A stretch of 8,978 bases of DNA from an uncultured Bdellovibrio sp. Its GTDB lineage: Bacteria; Bdellovibrionota; Bdellovibrionia; Bdellovibrionales; Bdellovibrionaceae. The notes under the pieces were generated by a model. It ran no database searches. It saw nothing but the letters and a program-made list of their open reading frames with translations, and was not told the origin of the DNA. Within the stretch, counting starts at the first letter, position 1. Every line of letters begins with the position of its first letter. The DNA lies in NCBI GenBank assembly GCA_946480995.1, contig CAMLMF010000079.1, positions 1 to 8,978 on the forward strand, written 5' to 3'. The translations under genes and the position numbers were made by a program. Positions 5,344 through 8,978 of this stretch are shown here, piece after piece.

Positions 5344-7053
5344 TTACTTAATAACGGACCATTGGGCTTTTAGCGACGGCCCCTGTTTGTTTTGCTCTAA
5401 CGACACGTGCAAATTTTGGTTCACCCAGCGCACGATCATTTTTTTCTCGGACGCACTTAGCTCCTCATTTAAGAAACGAAAATCAAACTGCGACAAAGGC
5501 AAACTTAGATTCATGGTCTTCTTTTGACCTTGGGTGTTGGTCAATTTCACTTCCACCGTCACAAAGCTGGCTTTACTAGACGGCTCACTCACAGAAAAAT
5601 GAGCTGTCGCCCCCGTTTCTGCAAAGTCTTTCCACTCTTCATCGTATAAATCGATATCCAGTTTTCGCTCTTCCATCAGAACTTCCGGAGCGTGCGACAG
5701 AATATATGATTGAAAAAGAGTCGCCAAAGTATGCCAATCATAAGGTACCGCGAGTGTGCAGTGCACACCTTGGGGCAATTCGATTACGCGGATGTTTTTA
5801 CTATCCACTTTAATTTCTTTATTCACCAACTTTTGCGAATTTAACGAAAAGGGCACTGCCGGATCTTTGCTGGTTGCAAAAATCAGAACAGGTTCCTGGA
5901 CATCTTTATAGCGAGGCCAGAAATCATTCAGCTCCCAGAAATTGGAACCGTCTTTCATCCCTGCAGGCAAAGTGATGCTTGAATTATATGAAAGTCCCCC
6001 CTGGTAAGTGCGGGCTATTTCTGAAGTGGCATTTTTTAAAAATGCAAAGCGCGCGTGAGGATAGACAGAGGGCAAACGCTCTTCGATACCATCAAGCCGC
6101 TCGCGAGACCACAAATCCACCAGGGTCGACATGGTGCCACCGTCGGTGATTGCTTGCATGCTGGCTTGCAAATCCACGACCGGGCACAATGCTGTGAAAC
6201 TATTAATCAGGGAGCGATCGGACGAAGAATTGTATTTATTTAAAAGCGATGCAAAGAGGGTTCCGTGACCGCCCAAGCTGATCCCAAACAAATGCACACT
6301 GCTGACAATTTTAGAAATCGGCTCTACCGGATCACTCAGCCAGCGCGATATGACGATATTCTGCAATCCTTCGTCATAACCGCCAAACGACACACGACTG
6401 TTGTTTTGGATAAAGTCCCCACCAGTCATGTTTTCCACAAGCAATACATTAAATGGTGACTGTTCAAAAAGCATGATCATCCAAGCACGCTCGGGAATAA
6501 AATCCATGATGTTCGCAAAAATCCCAGGACGAATGATCACCATGGGACGCCGTTTTAAATCCCCCTTCAGCGCCAACAAACCTTTCAGCTTAATGTTACC
6601 CGGTAAATTCAAAACCACTTTGCGCAAGAACGGATGTTCATTGGGCATGTAACGAATCGTCATGGTTTTCACTAAGTTTGCAAAGGTGCTAGTGCTCCCG
6701 TTCTGAATCTCACTGGCGCAGTCTTGAAAATACCTTTTCATTAAGGCGCCCTGCAATTGCACAGAGGAACTTAAACGAGAATCCTGCAAGCGCGCGCCCC
6801 AGACTCGATCATCACACGCGATTTTCAGAGGCGAAGGCGCCCCCGTTGGCGACCAACTTAAGACCTTTTCAAACAAAAATCCTAAGGGCTGCGGATAACG
6901 CCCCGGGCTGTTTTTTAGAATAGCGGCATCCTCTGCCGGAAAAGCGATGCGGGAGCTTTGAAACTGCTCCATAAACGCGTGCTGCGGCGATGCGGCCGAC
7001 GCACAAATACTTGCTAAAAAGAGACTCAAGAAAACACAGCAGGACTGAAGCAT
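5344..7053 (-). CDS. Secreted alpha/beta hydrolase
   Basis: A 569-residue exported protein with an alpha/beta-hydrolase core. The signal peptide runs to about residue 20 (LASICASA, then ASPQ); C17 has Ile before it, so it is a poor lipobox. The core spans about 150-455: RPMVIIRPGIF (oxyanion region), nucleophile elbow G257-I-S259-L-G-G, acid D397 in LIFATSKDPAVP, and histidine H431 in LPQGVHCTL. This makes a complete Ser-Asp-His triad. The N-terminal 130 residues and the C-terminal 115 residues (acidic, then beta-like) are not assigned. The substrate is unknown; an esterase, lipase or peptidase role is possible. An in-frame TGA two codons upstream forces the start at 7053, but no Shine-Dalgarno precedes it. 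A short ORF overlaps the start. It is convergent with the oxygenase, 4 bp between stops. Confidence 0.85.
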   Translation of the reverse strand: MLQSCCVFLSLFLASICASAASPQHAFMEQFQSSRIAFPAEDAAILKNSPGRYPQPLGFLFEKVLSWSPTGAPSPLKIACDDRVWGARLQDSRLSSSVQLQGALMKRYFQDCASEIQNGSTSTFANLVKTMTIRYMPNEHPFLRKVVLNLPGNIKLKGLLALKGDLKRRPMVIIRPGIFANIMDFIPERAWMIMLFEQSPFNVLLVENMTGGDFIQNNSRVSFGGYDEGLQNIVISRWLSDPVEPISKIVSSVHLFGISLGGHGTLFASLLNKYNSSSDRSLINSFTALCPVVDLQASMQAITDGGTMSTLVDLWSRERLDGIEERLPSVYPHARFAFLKNATSEIARTYQGGLSYNSSITLPAGMKDGSNFWELNDFWPRYKDVQEPVLIFATSKDPAVPFSLNSQKLVNKEIKVDSKNIRVIELPQGVHCTLAVPYDWHTLATLFQSYILSHAPEVLMEERKLDIDLYDEEWKDFAETGATAHFSVSEPSSKASFVTVEVKLTNTQGQKKTMNLSLPLSQFDFRFLNEELSASEKKMIVRWVNQNLHVSLEQNKQGPSLKAQWSVIK

Positions 7054-7127
7054 AGGAGGTCATTGTGGCCAAAAAGAACCACTGAGTCATCACCTTTTTC
7101 CGGAGTGACTTTGAGTATTTGCTTCAT
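7026..7127 (-). CDS. Candidate 33-codon ORF overlapping the hydrolase start
   Basis: ATG 7127 opens a 33-residue frame (begins MKQILKVTPEKGDD, ends LLCFSPAVFS) that stops 27 nt inside the hydrolase gene in another frame. GGAG at 7136-7139 lies 8 nt before this ATG, whereas the hydrolase has no ribosome site. That arrangement suggests a leader ORF translationally coupled to the hydrolase. The peptide has no recognised domain. The same frame is open further upstream through the inverted repeat, but ATG 7127 has the ribosome site. It may be a chance ORF. Confidence 0.35.
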   Translation of the reverse strand: MKQILKVTPEKGDDSVVLFGHNDLLCFSPAVFS

Positions 7128-7144
7128 TAAACTTTCTCCAATCT

Positions 7145-7200
7145 TAGAGTCTGTTTGAAAAGTGCAACACTCCTCTGTTGGTTTTTTCAAACAGACTCTG
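7145..7200 (+). promoter_or_regulatory. Long hairpin in the gdhA leader, loop complementary to the gdhA ribosome site
   Basis: AGAGTCTGTTTGAAAA (7146-7161) and TTTTCAAACAGACTCT (7184-7199) are exact 16-nt reverse complements, extendable by a U-G pair (7145/7200). Inside, CAACA (7165-7169) pairs with TGTTG (7176-7180), leaving the six-base apical loop CTCCTC. CTCCT (7170-7174) is exactly complementary to the gdhA Shine-Dalgarno AGGAG (7217-7221). No U-tract follows on either strand, so it is not a normal intrinsic terminator. As DNA it is also a dyad placed between two divergent genes, so a protein operator is a second reading. Confidence 0.6.
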
Positions 7201-7230
7201 CAACTGACCTGACTTAAGGAGAAATTAGTC

Positions 7231-8505
7231 ATGGAACACAAGATAGAGCCCCTTTATGATGGGCCTCTTTTCAGAAACGCTATTCAAACTCTTGAAGAAG
7301 CGGCAAAAATTATCAATTGTGACCCGAACGTTTTAGAGCGTCTTAAACGTCCTCGTCGCGCAATCACCGTTTCTGTTCCAGTTCGTATGGACGATTACAG
7401 TGTTAAAGTTTTCACCGGTTACCGTGTGCAATACTCACCGACACTTGGTCCCTACAAAGGTGGTATCCGTTACCATCAAAACGTCGACCTTTCTGAAGTT
7501 GTCGGCCTTGCGGCTTTGATGACTTTCAAAAACTCTGTTTTAGGTCTTCCTTTGGGCGGAGCAAAAGGTGGTATCACTGTTGATCCGACTAAACTTTCGC
7601 GCACTGAAAAACAAAATCTGACTCGTCGTTATGCTTCGGAAATTGGACCTTTCGTAGGACCAACTCAAGACATTCCAGCTCCTGACGTGGGCACAGACCC
7701 ACAAACTATGGCTTGGTTCATGGACACGTACTCGCAAGAGCACGGTGGCTTTGCACAACCAGGTGTTGTGACTGGTAAACCGATTGAAATCGGTGGTTCT
7801 TTGGGTCGTAACCATGCCACTGGTTTGGGTGTTGTTTACGTGGCGGAAAAATCTTTCGAAGTTTGCAAAATGAACATGAAAGGTGCCACGATCGCGATCC
7901 AAGGATTCGGCAACGTCGGTTCTTTCGCAGCGAAATTTGCATACGAGCGCGGCGCGCGCATCATCGCGGTGTCTGACGTTTCTGGCGCCATCTTTAACGG
8001 GGACGGCTTAGATATTCCTGAATTGATGGAATACGTAAAAGCACACAAATTCCTTAAAGGTTATCCAAAAGCAACAGCGATCACGAATGAAGAATTGCTA
8101 GAACTTAAATGCGACGCTTTATTCCCATGTGCTTTGGAAAATCAAATCGACGTACACAATGCTGAAAAGATCCAAGCAAAAATCATCGTCGAAGGTGCGA
8201 ATGGTCCTGTGACAAATGCAGCGACTAAGATTCTGCATAAACGTGGAATTTTCATTGCTCCAGACGTTATCGCCAATGGCGGCGGCGTGATCGTGTCATA
8301 CTTTGAATGGGTTCAAGATACGATGTCATTGTTCTGGGACGAACACGAAGTGGACAATCGTTTGAAAACGATCATTACAAAAGCGTTCGACAAAGGTTAC
8401 TCTTTGGCTACAGAAAAAAACATCGATCTGCGCTCAGCAGCGATGGCGGTTTCTGTACAACGTCTTGAAAAAGCAATGCTACTAAGAGGCTTATACCCTC
8501 GCTAA
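7231..8505 (+). CDS. gdhA: Glutamate dehydrogenase
   Basis: Catalyses oxidative deamination of glutamate to 2-oxoglutarate and ammonia, or the reverse; cytoplasmic, probably hexameric. The 424 residues match the RocG/GudB-like class. PYKGGIRYH holds K76, MTFKNS holds K100, GGAKGG holds K112 (the catalytic lysine) and PAPDVGT holds the catalytic D152. The Rossmann domain begins at AIQGFGNVG (222-230). The second strand ends IIAVSDVSG, and the Asp there favours NAD over NADP. EGANGP and IAPDVIANGGGV follow, as in the family. Length and motifs are complete. AAGGAG lies 9 nt before ATG 7231, a good ribosome site that may be masked by the upstream hairpin. No convincing promoter was found. pyrD follows with 27 bp to its inferred start, so a shared transcript is likely. 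The family also includes leucine and phenylalanine dehydrogenases, but length and motifs favour glutamate. Confidence 0.95.
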   Translation: MEHKIEPLYDGPLFRNAIQTLEEAAKIINCDPNVLERLKRPRRAITVSVPVRMDDYSVKVFTGYRVQYSPTLGPYKGGIRYHQNVDLSEVVGLAALMTFKNSVLGLPLGGAKGGITVDPTKLSRTEKQNLTRRYASEIGPFVGPTQDIPAPDVGTDPQTMAWFMDTYSQEHGGFAQPGVVTGKPIEIGGSLGRNHATGLGVVYVAEKSFEVCKMNMKGATIAIQGFGNVGSFAAKFAYERGARIIAVSDVSGAIFNGDGLDIPELMEYVKAHKFLKGYPKATAITNEELLELKCDALFPCALENQIDVHNAEKIQAKIIVEGANGPVTNAATKILHKRGIFIAPDVIANGGGVIVSYFEWVQDTMSLFWDEHEVDNRLKTIITKAFDKGYSLATEKNIDLRSAAMAVSVQRLEKAMLLRGLYPR

Positions 8506-8549
8506 TGCGCGTTTACGTGCAGGATGTGACACCTGGACTTCTTAAGTAA
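8505..8549 (+). CDS. Candidate 14-codon ORF joining gdhA and pyrD
   Basis: The gdhA stop and this ATG overlap as TAATG. The frame encodes MRVYVQDVTPGLLK and stops at 8547-8549, 14 nt inside the pyrD frame. TAATG overlaps are typical of coupled translation, and this frame would carry ribosomes across the non-standard pyrD start. It has no good ribosome site of its own and may be chance. Confidence 0.2.
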   Translation: MRVYVQDVTPGLLK

Positions 8550-8978
8550 ACCCTGGCTACTTTTACCACCCAAGTGGGCTCATGATCTGAGCTCACTTGC
8601 TTTACCGATTTACTCTGTTATTCACGGACAAAAAACTCCGCACTGGAAAAGCTTTACCTGGAAAGATCTGTACTTTGCAAATCCCTTGGGTATTGCTGGC
8701 GGCGTTGATAAAAATGCCGAACACCTCAAAGACTGGTGGTCGTTAGGCTGTGGCTTCGTCGAAGTGGGCACCGTCACTCCCCGCGCACAGACCGCAAATC
8801 CGGGCAAGATCATGGACCGTGATCTGAAGTTGCAAGCGATGTGGAATAAGATGGGTTTCCCCAGCCACGGCGCTGAAGAAACTTTCTATAACATTGCCTC
8901 GTACGCTCCTCACTATCGCACGCCGATTTTTGTAAACATCGGCAAGAACCGCCACACCCCGAATGAAAGTGCGGTGCA
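8533..8978 (+). CDS. pyrD: Dihydroorotate dehydrogenase, class 2 (quinone-linked), 3' partial
   Basis: Oxidises dihydroorotate to orotate in pyrimidine synthesis, passing electrons via FMN to the quinone pool at the inner membrane. About 148 residues are visible before the window ends. The N-terminal helix LLLPPKWAHDLSSLAL matches the class 2 hallmark (E. coli LDPERAHEF). Then come NPLGIAGGVDKNAEH with the substrate lysine K60, GCGFVEVGTVTPRAQ, NKMGFPSHG, and VNIGKNRHTPNE, all in family order. The frame has no ATG, GTG or TTG before TTG 8686, which is far too late. Upstream it closes at TGA 8527-8529, preceded directly by ATG 8524. CTG 8533 with AGGA (8521-8524) 8 nt before it gives an N-terminus only two residues shorter than E. 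coli PyrD, so I infer a CTG start. A sequence error, or readthrough of the TGA, is the alternative. Confidence 0.85.
   Translation, partial: MDFLSKPWLLLPPKWAHDLSSLALPIYSVIHGQKTPHWKSFTWKDLYFANPLGIAGGVDKNAEHLKDWWSLGCGFVEVGTVTPRAQTANPGKIMDRDLKLQAMWNKMGFPSHGAEETFYNIASYAPHYRTPIFVNIGKNRHTPNESAV
8571..8599 (+). repeat. 12-bp hairpin inside the start of pyrD
   Basis: CAAGTGGGCTCA (8571-8582) pairs with TGAGCTCACTTG (8588-8599) around the loop TGATC: twelve pairs including one G-U. It covers pyrD codons 13-23, beginning 38 nt after the inferred CTG. It lacks a U-tract, so it is not a clear gdhA terminator. Confidence 0.5.

Noticed and set aside
5336..5400. Possible shared terminator between the convergent oxygenase and hydrolase
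   Set aside because: Only a 4-bp stem (GGGC/GCCC near 5366-5384) could be drawn, and the T-run after the hydrolase stop has no hairpin before it. Too weak to call.
6869..7093. 74-residue minus-strand ORF (GTG-ATG start) overlapping the hydrolase N-terminus
   Set aside because: Runs out of frame through the hydrolase signal peptide and mature start; poor ribosome-site spacing. The hydrolase frame gives a proper signal peptide.
7540..8048. Minus-strand ORFs of 70-120 residues opposite gdhA
   Set aside because: Antisense to an unmistakable glutamate dehydrogenase; compositions are implausible and no start signals are seen.
1..8978. Mobile element, CRISPR, defence island, tRNA or rRNA
   Set aside because: No transposase, integrase, direct-repeat array, cloverleaf or rRNA sequence was seen on either strand.

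Overview
The window looks like chromosomal DNA from a Gram-negative, deltaproteobacterium-like bacterium, most plausibly a Bdellovibrio relative. The evidence is moderate GC, mixed strand use, many short secreted proteins of unknown function, a heptose (LPS core) kinase, and the character of the metabolic genes. This placement is an inference; no rRNA or unique marker is present.

Layout. (1) 35-1195 (+): a 12-helix MFS permease, convergent with (2) three minus-strand genes for small exported proteins (1252-2792): two unrecognised secreted proteins in a tight pair and, upstream of a spacer, a TlpA/thioredoxin-like protein with a WCPAC active site. (3) 2885-4303 (-): a standalone heptose-7-phosphate kinase (RfaE1/HldA) with a DOPA 4,5-dioxygenase-family gene abutting it (TAG directly followed by ATG). 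(4) 4304-4451: a divergent spacer with a strongly structured segment and an 8-codon upstream reading frame leading into (5) an AlkB-like 2-oxoglutarate/Fe(II) oxygenase (4452-5339, +). (6) 5344-7053 (-): a large secreted alpha/beta hydrolase, convergent with the oxygenase across 4 bp. (7) 7054-7230: a second divergent spacer with a near-perfect 16-bp inverted repeat. (8) 7231-8505 (+): glutamate dehydrogenase. (9) 8533-8978 (+): the N-terminal part of class 2 dihydroorotate dehydrogenase (PyrD), running off the window and with no conventional start codon.

The genes do not form one pathway. They are housekeeping or envelope genes (LPS heptose, glutamate catabolism, pyrimidine synthesis) mixed with exported proteins. 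I see no transposase, integrase, CRISPR array, tRNA or rRNA, and no recognisable defence cassette. The unexplained signals are mainly in mRNA leaders: the two structured divergent spacers, short upstream ORFs with good Shine-Dalgarno sequences next to main genes with poor ones, and the pyrD start. No gene-free stretch exceeds about 180 bp.
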